Shown here one piece after another: positions 53,733-63,050 of a DNA stretch of 64,000 nucleotides. Location: contig JARWIR010000008.1 of the NCBI GenBank assembly GCA_029959085.1, positions 15,238,001-15,302,000 of the forward strand. Direction: 5' to 3'. The DNA comes from Nemophila menziesii. Lineage: Eukaryota; Streptophyta; Magnoliopsida; Boraginales; Hydrophyllaceae. Numbering within the stretch: the first letter of the stretch is position 1; each line of letters starts with the position of its first letter. Under the pieces are notes generated by a model. The model was not told where the DNA came from and ran no database searches. It worked only from the letters and a program-made list of their open reading frames with translations. The translations under genes and the position numbers were made by a program.

Positions 53733-53872
53733 CTGGCAAAGAAGAGAAGTACGTTTTCACAATCGCCATTTAATACAATTATGAATGCTGCAAAATCCTG
53801 CTCCATATCATCATTAGCCAATAGAAGTTGACCTAAAAGCACACCTTTATTCAAGTCACGAATCTCATTATT
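53733..53872 (-). other. Minus-strand conserved exon-like block (gene X)
   Basis: Bounded by TATAG acceptor and CCAG|GTATCT donor, this 140-base block reads NNEIRDLNKGVLLGQLLLAN, DDMEQDFAAFIIVLNGDCEN, VLLFFAR without stops. Copies A and C carry the same block with more damage (A: donor GT lost; C: donor kept). A first-exon-like block lies further right (MDKASIWDGIG, about 53963-53995, with GTATGTG donor). The set suggests a minus-strand gene starting from the same intergenic region as the plus-strand cassette. Family not recognised. Confidence 0.4.
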
Positions 53873-54439
53873 CTATACAAAAAAAGAACATATACTAGAA
53901 CGAATTCCTAATTAATGGAGTAATGAGACATTCAATATTTAATGGGTCCAACTATACACATACCTATCCCATCCCAGATCGATGCTTTATCCATTTCGAC
54001 ACTTAGACAAAATATAATTACTAAAAATCGTTGGCATTTCTCTGTTTTCTATCCTTCATTTATAGAATAAATTGTGTAAACAAAGACAACATATAAAGCA
54101 ACTTGAACCACCCCATAAATAAATGAGTAATGATATAAACCATCCAAAATCATATCACCTAAATACCACCTAATGACGATGTGACCTGAATTGGTTGGTA
54201 ATAAATAATTTATCAGAAAAATAAATATATTAATGATTTATAGCTAACCAATTCACACAACATGGGTAGTATTTGGGTAATATATATCATTACCCTTAGG
54301 GTTAAACTTAAGTAAACCATGATTAAAGGGTTGTTAACTCTACCATTCATTTTATAATGTGGCCCATCTTTTGTGGACTGAAACCAAAAGTTAAGGTATA
54401 GGACTTTATATTTGGTCTTTTAACCTTTGGTTTTGGCCT

Positions 54440-54525
54440 CTGTTTGGGCCTTTTTTGCTCGGCCTTGCTTTAAACAAACTCCATTCTCTTTTGTTTCAGC
54501 TGCCGCCGTTCTAGGGTTTCTTTGC
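54440..54525 (+). promoter_or_regulatory. Telo-box and site II-like promoter elements
   Basis: TTTGGGCC at 54443-54450 resembles a site II element (TGGGCC/T). CTAGGGTTT at 54511-54519 is a telo-box (AAACCCTAG on the other strand) in a GCCGCCGTTCTAGGG leader. In plants these two motifs often occur together in promoters of ribosomal-protein and other growth-linked genes. Copy A keeps a damaged version (23691-23705). The region lies between minus-strand gene X and the plus-strand cassette. Confidence 0.55.
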
Positions 54526-54560
54526 TGTATTTTGATTTTCTAAATCGTTTCATTTCACAG

Positions 54561-55091
54561 ATGGTATTAGATTTGCTACCAGTTGTTAGTGATGCTCACT
54601 AAGGAGGAAGGTAAATACCTAATTCTAAATCCATTTATTTCAATTGTTTCATATATAAATCTAGGTTAACTATATTAGAATGATAAAGTTGATTCTTACA
54701 TGGAATTGCTTGATTAGCTTTCATAATTATGTTTTAATTACTTCGAATGTGAAAAAAATTGTATCGATCCAAAAGAATTGTAAAACTTAAACATCTAACA
54801 TCTCTGATCTAAGCCTAATTGTGTCGATCCAAGAGGGTTGCATAGATTAGAGACATCTTGTGATCTAAGCTAATTCATTTGCTATGAATTGTAAATCATG
54901 TTGATGTAAATTGGAGAGTGAAATTGAATGTTTGATTTGGTATTATCAACCCTAGAATTGATGCGCACAATATATGTGTTGGAGAGATTGCACCACATAG
55001 TGTTGTAATTGCATATATAAGTAATATGTAATTAGTAGTTTCTACATAAATTCTGTTTTCTTGTAGATATCATCGTATTTGCTAAAGTGTA

Positions 55092-55177
<86 letters not shown>

Positions 55178-55765
55178 TTATATTCTTAATTTGATTTTGC
55201 TAAAGCAATGATGTAATTGATAATTCTTATTTTACAAAACCAATATCTTTGTTTGAAAGTTAGTCACATAGATTGTTAATAGTAATTATAGTATATAATT
55301 ATTAGTTGATGCATATTTCATAACCCCAGTAATTTTTAATTTCTTCTTTTTTTTTTCCCCAGAAGGCGTTCAATATACATTACATAACATGATTATTGAC
55401 CATGACATTTCAAAATATCTATTATGGAATTTGGATGAATGCAAAAACTTCTCCAAGCGAATAACGTCAAGTAAGTTTAATATATTGAATGTTCTTATGA
55501 TAAAATATAGAAAGATTTATAACATTATTAAATAAAGCCTTTAAATAAGGAGAGTTCAACCATGGTGTTGTCCGATTAATAATAACTCCATTATACTGCT
55601 TAAATATTTCCTTAGTCTACAATTATATTAAGTCTAAAAATATAATGTTTATGTGGTATTCATACACACATAATAACCTTGTTTGCATTCAATTCTGACG
55701 TTATAAAAATCTTCTAAATTTATCAACAAAAATCCGATAATGTATAATTTATATGTATCTAAAAG
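54561..55765 (+). pseudogene. Unit U plus-strand cassette, copy B
   Basis: Exon-like block 54561-54610 follows CACAG and ends GGAAG|GTAAAT (peptide MVLDLLPVVSDAH, then a stop). Block 2 at 55363-55470 follows CCCCAG and ends CGTCAA|GTAAGT. It reads GVQYTLHNMIIDHDISKYLL and WNLDECKNFSKRITS, open throughout. Intron 1 holds the AT microsatellite. Intron 2 leads to 55765, where the acceptor position reads AAAAG instead of ACAG, and continues into an F-box-associated fragment. Family of the exons not recognised. Confidence 0.5.
55095..55173. repeat. (AT)n microsatellite
   Basis: About 79 bases of uninterrupted AT in the first intron-like region of the cassette. Copy A has only a short ATAT stretch there (24286-24301). 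Confidence 0.95.
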
Positions 55766-55895
55766 GTGGAATTGGAAGGATTTTGCATATGGAGGTGATG
55801 TTTTTTGGAAATCTCATAATAGGATTTTAGGTAATGGTTCTTTACATTGGTTACTAAAGGATCATTTTGTTCTTTCTTTTAAATTTGGGAACTGA
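55764..55895 (+). pseudogene. F-box-associated domain fragment
   Basis: One open stretch of 43 codons reading WNWKDFAYGGDVFWKSHNRI and NGSLHWLLKDHFVLSFKFGN, then TGA. The NGSLHWL core with following xxxVLSFxF is the signature of the F-box-associated domain, which binds substrates of SCF ubiquitin ligases. Only this short part is present and it is fused to the end of cassette intron 2. Confidence 0.65.
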
Positions 55896-56084
55896 GAGCA
55901 ACAGTATATTAGTAATAATATTGAGATGTATAATTATGAAAAGAAACCGTTTGAGATAAGAGCAGACCATGTAGTTTTCCGTGTAGTTTCCATAAGTTTC
56001 TCTAGTATTCCATGCCTTTCTATAGTGGTCAGACCATGGGAGTTGTTTCCCTCCACGCCTATCTAATTTTGAATACTCACCTCA

Positions 56085-56548
56085 ACTAATAAGAGCAGAT
56101 CACTCTCCATTTACTCTTGGTTCGTCGAAAGTTTCCAACATCACTTTTCGACGTGCTTCTTCTCTACGCACTTCAGAGAATATTTCTCCAATTGTTGGTA
56201 ATGGTTTTTTTTTCCTAGAATACATCCTAGAACCTCATCAAGTTCTTTATTTAAACCAGCCAAGAACAAGAAAACACTTCATCTCTCAACCTTCTTTTTA
56301 TACCGAGCACTTTCCTCTGGATTTTTCCATTCCTCATCTTCAAACATATATTACTCTCCCCAAACTGTCATCAAATCATTATAGTATGGAGTTACCTCAC
56401 GATCACCTTGTTGCATCTTCCATATCTGAGTATTTAACTCGAATAGTTGTGAATGATTGTCTAAGTCTGAAGGCTTGAATTTTGATGAGAAGCTAGCAAG
56501 AGAGCAGAGAATGATCTGGTAGAATGAGCTCAACAATTTCGGTGTCAT
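56085..56548 (-). pseudogene. Copia gag (UBN2-like) fragment
   Basis: Minus strand from ATG 56546: SLASFSSKFKPSDLDNHSQL, FELNTQIWKMQQGDREVTPY, YNDLMTVWGE, stop. It then continues as YKKKVER, FLAGLNKELDEVLGCILGKK, PLPTIGEIFSEVRREEARRK. The order matches the copia gag region LFELxxxxWxxxQGDxxVTxYYN...FLAGLNxxxDxVRGRIL. No LTRs, protease or pol adjoin it, so it is an isolated fragment, different in type from Copia-1 and Copia-2. Confidence 0.8.
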
Positions 56549-57490
56549 GCTTACAAAAATTTAAAACTATGTAAAGACTAGACTAAGAAGTTGCATGATA
56601 TCCAAAATTTTGAGAAAAACTCTGAGTTGTCTAACAATTCTTGGTTATAACAAATTCTACAAATTTAGAACTGATATGTCAAAATTGTAGGACAATTGGG
56701 TGAGGGTAAAAAGTTCAATCACTAGATAGAATTTTTAGGATCATCGGAAGAGGTTTCTAGTGATAAACAATAGCCCCTAATTTCCTAGAAAGGGTTCGGG
56801 TGAAATTAGATTCTTGATTAGTAATAATTTTCCATTTTACCCTCAAATTGTAAGTAAGTCCAAGCCATAGTTAGTGGGGATTACAAGTATCTCGAGCTAC
56901 GTATTCTCTCAAGCACTTACAACTCTTTAGTAGAATTACTTGAGTTAATAACTTAAATTCAATTTGAGTAGTTCTATAAACTGAAAACAAAATTAATATC
57001 TTGCAATTTTAGTTTTTATTTCAACGAGTAGCTAGAATTAGCTAATATCATGTAATAACTATTTATTCAATGTGGAGATGAACGTTTTTCACTTTTATTA
57101 TTTGTGACAATTCATACATTTGTGATTCTTCATTCTCAGTTTGGTTGATTTTATATCATACCTCGTAGGACTCCACTCTACCCTCAACATATATAGTTTA
57201 CCCTCAACCACATGGCCTTGTCTTCAGTCTTGTGTCTTTCCCCCATTTTGTACTTGATCTAGTATAATAACTTTTTTGGTTTTATTACACTTATCAAAAT
57301 AAAGACGCGCGCATACCACCCGGTGCTAAAAAATGGACAAAAGGGAGGTTTATGTAATTGGTAGCTTACTTCGGGGGACACTCTTAAATTTTTTACACGG
57401 GAGGTTTAACCCAGTAAGAAATAGTTCAAGGGATGGTGAAACTACTAGCCTATATGTATATGTGTATTGGTGTGTGTACGTATGCACGTG
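56549..57490. other. Unassigned AT-rich stretch
   Basis: No supported gene or repeat boundary seen. A few TACCCTCAA-type words recur (56817, 57179, 57201) without clear structure. Confidence 0.5.
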
Positions 57491-57501
57491 GGCGTGTGTT
57501 T

Positions 57502-57601
57502 ATGAGAGAGAGAGAGATAGAGAGAATAAGAAGGAGAAGAAGAAGAAGAAATGGGTGGTAGGGAAGGGAAGGGAAGGGAAGGGAAGGGAAGGGAAGGGAA
57601 A
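57502..57601. repeat. GA-rich tract and (GGGAA)8 minisatellite
   Basis: A GA-rich run is followed by eight copies of GGGAA at 57561-57600. The frame through it is low-complexity (GREGKGREGKG) and is not treated as a gene. Confidence 0.9.
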
Positions 57602-58720
57602 GGGGAGTTGTGAGTTTCTTAAAAATTGGGGGATTGGAGGGGGATGTGAAGTATTTTTAAGTTTGTAAGGGTTAGTTTTATAATTTTTTTAAACTTAAAT
57701 TTTTTTTTAATCGTGAGTTTTCCCTTTAATTTAATGCCAAATGGCATTTAACACTATATTAGACGAAAGGTACCAATAAAAGCATTTACCGCGTTACTTT
57801 TTCTCATAGTCAGAGTAACCATATGTCCATGGGTAACTCATGTGTCTTTTTCTGTAACTTTAAATTAAGTGATCGAAATATCTTTTTAGCTTGTTTCTCT
57901 GTCATCTTTCTTTTTTCTCTTTCTATATGTTTTTTCTAACCACGTACACACTACATAATCTTGATTTTCAATTTCAATCCAACTAAAAGGATTAATAGAA
58001 GATTTACACTGAAAGAATATCGGGTATTCAAGTTATTTAAGGTTATTTTTATTGTTTCTCATTTTGGATGTAGGTTTTAACGATAAATTGGATTTTGATG
58101 TTTTTTTAATATATTTTGGTACCCAGTGGCATTGTTATCAACGATAACTAAGGAAGTTTATTTGTTGGAATCCCTAGTATTTTCGATTGACGGTTTACCA
58201 TTAAGATTTATGAACGATAATTAAGGATGCTTATTGATGTGATTGCTAGTATTGTCGAATAAAGGTTTACAGTTAAGGTTTATGTAAATAATTTGTTTGG
58301 TATTTAGAACATTATTTGTTGCTACATGCGATAAATATATATATATATATTATATTTTGAAATAGCTAATAATATAGTCTGTGGGGATGTAATCCGAGTT
58401 TTGTAAAAATTGTGATTACTTATTTTAAAAATTATATTGTGTAATATATAATACTTATTAATAATTCCTCTTTATAATTATTGAATTACCCCTTCTAAAT
58501 TAGACAAATTGCCATTTTTTGATTTGGCTGATAAACTTATCTTATTATTTGGAAAGGATTTGAGGCTTCCAACCCATGGTGTACTGAAAATTTACCCCAT
58601 AATACACCCTCCCTCCTTCTGTATCTAAATATTAGCCCTTTCACTAAATAATTGCATGTAGAATACCCCATATTACCCCTATATATTTTTTACTTTCAGC
58701 CACTCTCCTTGGGATAGATT
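57602..58720. other. Unassigned AT-rich stretch upstream of the F-box gene
   Basis: No gene or transposon end supported. It contains two related phrases, 'gataattaaggatgcttattgatg' type at 58215 and 'gataactaaggaagtttatttgttg' type at 58142, suggesting a small local duplication of about 70-80 bases. TATAAAAAA at 58730 could be the promoter of the F-box frame. Confidence 0.45.
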
Positions 58721-58781
58721 CCCAATAGTATAAAAAACATACACTCCAAATTAACATTATCAATTTGCAAAACATACAGGA

Positions 58782-59192
58782 ATGGAAAACATACACAATC
58801 CGAGGATTAACGTTAAAAAGTGCAAGTCTGATTATGAGAGTTTCGGTGAAAAGAAAGACGAAGAAGACACTACTTATATGGTTGATCGGATATCAGAGTT
58901 GCCTGATTTCATAATTCATCATATACTTTCTTTTCTGGATTCTCCAAGTCAAGTAACTAAAACCAGTGTCTTGTCAAAGAGGTGGTATCACAACATATAT
59001 GCATCATTCCCTAGATTATATTTCTCGGAACCTTTGCTCTCAGTCTCGGAATCAGAAAAGAACAACTTCTTAAACTATATAGAGAAGTCTTTATCAAGGT
59101 ATCAGAGTAACGGATTCAGGATAAGCAAGTTTAGACTTCGAATCAGGCTTGAGTACAACAATTCTCGTAAGGTTTCTTTGGTTTATATATAA
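58782..59192 (+). CDS. F-box protein, truncated or first exon only
   Basis: F-box proteins recruit substrates to SCF ubiquitin ligases through SKP1. The 136-codon frame has a polar N-terminus, then the F-box at about residues 37-80: VDRISELPDFIIHHILSFLD, TKTSVLSKRWYHNIYASFPR. It continues as LNYIEKSLSRYQSNGFRISK and FRLRIRLEYN, typical of the start of plant F-box/LRR/FBD proteins. These are usually 400-500 residues long. A possible donor CTC|GTAAGG at 59166 and acceptor TTACAG at 59244 would extend it, but the next stretch soon meets stops. TATAAAAAA lies 50 bases upstream of the ATG. Probably a recent pseudogene, or a short gene that may still be transcribed. Confidence 0.7.
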   Translation: MENIHNPRINVKKCKSDYESFGEKKDEEDTTYMVDRISELPDFIIHHILSFLDSPSQVTKTSVLSKRWYHNIYASFPRLYFSEPLLSVSESEKNNFLNYIEKSLSRYQSNGFRISKFRLRIRLEYNNSRKVSLVYI

Positions 59193-60255
59193 GTGGATTG
59201 AATTTCTATTGCATAATGAAGATATACATATTTCATGTTACAGAGACAACAGAGACGAGGAAGTTTCTTTCATTTTGAATGTTTGAAGAAATTTTGTTTA
59301 AGAAATATGGGGAATGCTTCTGTTCGTTTGTACTTTGAAAGTCTTGTCGCACTACAGGATTAAGAATAAGTCTATATAGAGGATTTAATGTATTGAAGAT
59401 AAAAACTTGTAATTTGTAATGTTGTAATATTGATGCTGTTTTATCTTTTTATGGTTACTTTACCATCTTAATATTTTTTGTCATATATAATAAGTCTTTT
59501 AATCTAAAGCATCCTCAAACCCTTACATAAATATAGAATCTTTTTAACACCGCCTATCTTATTAAGCTTCTTTTCTTCAGCTTGGTATTGATCTTCATAA
59601 ATAACATATGTCAGGTCAGACATGTATAGGGAAAAACGTGGTGGCGAATAGTAATAGGTAGTCTCTTTTTTGCTTTTGTTTGGTGGATGTGTAAGAGTTG
59701 ATCCTCCAAACATTTTATTAAAGTAACTGTAACAATTAATATCCAAAAGTGAAACTACAACACAGAAACCTTATTCGATTATTGGGATGCTGATTTTAAA
59801 GGAGACTAAAGAATGCTAAATTAGTACAAAATTTAGGAAACTTATAATATACTATATTTTTTTTTACCAAACACAGCAATGTGTAGGTAGACTTAATGAT
59901 ATAGTTTATTTGGGACCTATAGTGCAATTAGTGCAATTTCAGGGGTAGCGCCTGGTTTAGTTATACTTTTCTCTCTTTCTTGGAAACAGATGTCTTACAA
60001 CGATTTCATATGATATTTTCAACTCTGTATATTCACTATTTTCGAGACTTATTTGAGTAGTAAGCTAACGATTAATGTTTAGCAGTGTCCTTCTAAGCAA
60101 ATATTCTACTTAGCTCATACAATTTATTGTGTAATCTCTAGAGCAAATCAATTACCGAAGAAAGTTGAAGGCGGATGAAAACCCTAATCCCTATATCTGC
60201 TTATGTTTATTATTATTGATGTCCTATAAATCTTTCAGAACAAGCAAAAAAAAGA
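59193..60255. other. Region downstream of the F-box frame
   Basis: No clear gene. A minus-strand frame of 80 codons at 59504-59746 (MDINCYSYFNKMFGGSTLTH, YYYSPPRFSLYMSDLTYVIY) has mixed composition and no recognised domain; it could be a small gene or chance. The rest is AT-rich. Confidence 0.4.
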
Positions 60256-60335
60256 GGAAAATTTCTTTGGGACTTTTGTTCTTTGTCCATCATACATACT
60301 TTTGAATTTCTTTGGGACTTTTGTTCTTTTTCCAT
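60256..60335. repeat. Tandem duplication at the left edge of unit U copy C
   Basis: The phrase TTTCTTTGGGACTTTTGTTC occurs at 60264-60283 and again at 60308-60327, about 44 bases apart, followed by TTTTTCCATAATACATG as in copies A and B. The left end of copy C is therefore a small tandem duplication, and the first 150 or so bases of the unit are missing. Confidence 0.7.
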
Positions 60336-60603
60336 AATACATGTAAGCCTTTTAGTTTCCAAGAATATGATAAAGATTAAGAAGATGAGACAGAAATGAT
60401 GAAGAGGAATGCTCAAATGTCTAAAAAACTATCTAGTATCTAGTAATAGTGACTTTCATGATATTTTTATTCAATGAATTTTGTTCACCTCTTATAAATC
60501 TAAACATTCCTACTTAATTTACTCTTTTTATTGAAATCACTAACAAAAATTACACTATAAACCTTTTTTTCACTTCCCATTATACCTTCATATGTTTTTA
60601 ATC

Positions 60604-60607
<4 letters not shown>

Positions 60608-60651
<44 letters not shown>
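60608..60651. repeat. (TA)n microsatellite
   Basis: About 44 bases of TA, at the position of the compound AC/AT/CT microsatellite of copy A. Confidence 0.95.
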
Positions 60652-60654
<3 letters not shown>

Positions 60655-61228
60655 GAAGCTTGGTGTTGTTTTGTTCTCCATTCAACCTCTGTCAATGGCC
60701 ATCGAAGTTTCGTGAGTTTTGTTTCGACTGAGTGAAGATTTATAGCAGGAAATTCATGGTCATGGAAGCTCCAACTGATTTGTAGCCAAATCTTCGAGTT
60801 CGTGGTAAGAAAGCTTCAGAGTTCATGAAAAAGACAAAGTGCAAGCTTCGTTTTTATATTTATATTTAGTTAATTACGAAAAAAAACTTAATGATTTTGC
60901 GTTTAGCCTTCAGTAATTTTGTGTAATATTTATCAATTAATTGTAATTTATGTAATTTTTCAATACTTAGTATTTTTTGTGTTAATATATACTGATTTTG
61001 GGTAATACATAGGGATAGTATGGTAATACTCAATTAATTCAACTATACTCAGTGAGTTACTAAGTACTAAAAATATTTAAAAAAACAATCCGTGACAGTA
61101 AATTTTATTCTGTGAATTTGCTGAGTACACAATGATTTTAGAAAATTTAGTAAATGAAGAAGAAGGAAGCTAAATTTATAAATTAATCATGGATATATAA
61201 TTAAGTTGATTGTATAAATCTTCGGGCA

Positions 61229-61510
61229 ATGATGAAGAAGGAAGCAAAAATTAATGTCTTTATCAACTATGTAGTAATAGTAATGTTAATAAAGGCAAGG
61301 TCCCAAGAGTGTCATACCAAATTTACAGGTTCTCAACTAGTTTGGATGGATTTTTTGCATGATTCTCCTATGAAAACTGATCATGAATATTGTTTCCTGA
61401 ACTTTGGAGCTTCTTTTTATTGTTTTATTCATTTCTCCCCTTTCCGATTAACTAGATTAATAAACCTCCATCACCTCATTTATCTGTTATGGCCCAATAA
61501 GTTTTCATGA
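61229..61510 (+). CDS. Unknown ORF in unit U with hydrophobic N-terminus
   Basis: 93 codons: MMKKEAKINVFINYVVIVML and IKARSQECHTKF, then QLVWMDFLHDSPMKTDHEYC. The basic start followed by INVFINYVVIVMLI looks like a possible signal peptide or membrane anchor. Copies A (from 3799) and B (from 52480) keep the first 25 or so codons in frame but have stops soon after (A right after KARSQ). It may be a first exon or chance. No family recognised. Confidence 0.25.
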   Translation: MMKKEAKINVFINYVVIVMLIKARSQECHTKFTGSQLVWMDFLHDSPMKTDHEYCFLNFGASFYCFIHFSPFRLTRLINLHHLIYLLWPNKFS

Positions 61511-63050
61511 TTATGGTCTATACAAAAAAGTGTATCCTTTTAATAGAAGTGTATACTAGAATGTTGAGTAAATACTCAGCAGTCTAGAACATTAACTTAA
61601 AGTAAGTATTAGATAACAGGAAAAGAAAATAATACATTGATAGACAATAAGGCCCTAAAAATCTGAACATATCTTTAAAGAAAGAATAAATAAGTTAATA
61701 ACCAGAATCTTTAATCTTTAATGTCATATTGTATTCACTTTGAACTGATGAAAATAATATGGACATAAGTTACCATTAGGATGGAAATATTTTAGAAATA
61801 GAAAATTTAAAATACTCAGAGAAACATGAAAGAATTATTATAAAGTGTAGACAAATTAATGAACTTTTCATTTACATAATCATGAAAGAATTATTTACAA
61901 GTGCAGACAAATTGATGATCATTTCATTTACATTAGTACTATGAGATTTGATTCTACGTTCTGAGATAAAAATATAGTAATGATATATACCACCAAAAAT
62001 CATACATTCAAGTATACTACCCATGATGAGGCGTAAAGTGGTTGGTTATAAATCATTAATTTATTAATTGCCAACCAATTCAAGCTATGTCATAGGTAGT
62101 AATTGGGTGGTATGATTTTGTGTTGTATATATCAATACTATTAAAAATTATATGAATAAAGACATACAAGAATGTAATCATCTAAATCACGATCATTGTC
62201 CTTCCCCTTACTTACAATTTTTGGTTCACACATAGAGTGTAATCATGTATTGCAGACAAAAAAAAATTGAACTTTTAGTCACAAATTATAATATTGACTA
62301 TCTAGTGTGTCAAAGAACTATACACATGGCCTCTCAATCTAGAAGTTGACAAGAAAATCTTCTAACATTATACAGTTCCACTGCCTCATATATTATTTCC
62401 CTCAACTAAAATGAATGCATGTCTACATAATTTGAGTCTCGTAATTCTCTTTAGAAATAAAGAAACAATGTATGCCATATTCTAGTCTGTGTAAGCATGA
62501 TCTAGATGTCAAATTTAAATTGGATATGTAATCATGGAAAAGAAAGATACATGGACAAAAAGAGTATAACATTTTCACAATCATTATTTAATACAATCTT
62601 GAATGCAGCGAATTCCTGCTCCATATCACCCTTAGCCAATAGAAGTTGATCTAAAAGCACACCTTTATTCAAGTCACAAATCTCATTACTCTATAAAAAA
62701 ATATAACATATACCAAAATGAATTCCTAATTAGTGGAGTAATCATACATTCAATATTTAATGGGTACAACCGCACACAAACCTTTTCCAACCCAGGTCAT
62801 GCTTTGTCCATGTCGACACTTGACAAAATGTTATCACTAAAAGTCATTGTTATTTCTCTATTTCAATCCTTCATAGCACGAATTGTGTAAACAAAGACAA
62901 CACATAACACAACTTGAAGCCACACCATTAGTAAATAAGCGACTTTGAAATGTTTACGAACAAGCGAGAGCCGCACACCGGACTTGGATGTTAAACTTAT
63001 GTAAACCTTGGTGTAAACGGGTTGTTAAAACTCCCATGCATTTTATAAAC

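Larger units (their letters stand above)
48772..55765. repeat. Unit U copy B
   Basis: Second copy of the duplicated segment, starting CTATGTGATCTTAAAGGTTT. It lacks the four copy A insertions, so it documents their empty sites: TGGCCC at 53496, TTCAAGTCAC near 53850, ACAAAGACAAC near 54078, and the Gypsy-R site near 55190. It has its own insertions: a solo LTR (49618-50360), the B' partial gene copy (about 50490-52425) and a MITE (53229-53460). Confidence 0.75.
60297..63050. repeat. Unit U copy C
   Basis: Third copy, without large insertions, hence a good empty-site reference for copy A. Landmarks: AT run 60608-60651, 'gatttatagcaggaaattc' at 60737, the AAGGCAAGGTCCCAA phrase at 61292, the exon-like block of gene X near 62555-62700, and GTGTAAACAAAGACAAC at 62887. 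It ends at ATTTTATAAACTGA near 63050, where copies A and B go on toward the telo-box promoter. The plus-strand cassette is therefore absent. Confidence 0.75.

Noticed and set aside
2689..55765. Unit U as a Helitron
   Set aside because: Gene-fragment capture suggests it, but I could not find a 5' TC end, a 3' CTRR end with hairpin, or Rep/helicase coding; left as a duplicated segment of unknown mechanism.
2689..55765. Unit U as a Pack-MULE
   Set aside because: No long terminal inverted repeats or 9-bp duplications were visible at the copy edges.
57333..57668. 111-codon plus-strand ORF
   Set aside because: It runs through GA-rich and GGGAA repeats (ERERDREN, GREGKGREGKG); a low-complexity artefact with no domain.
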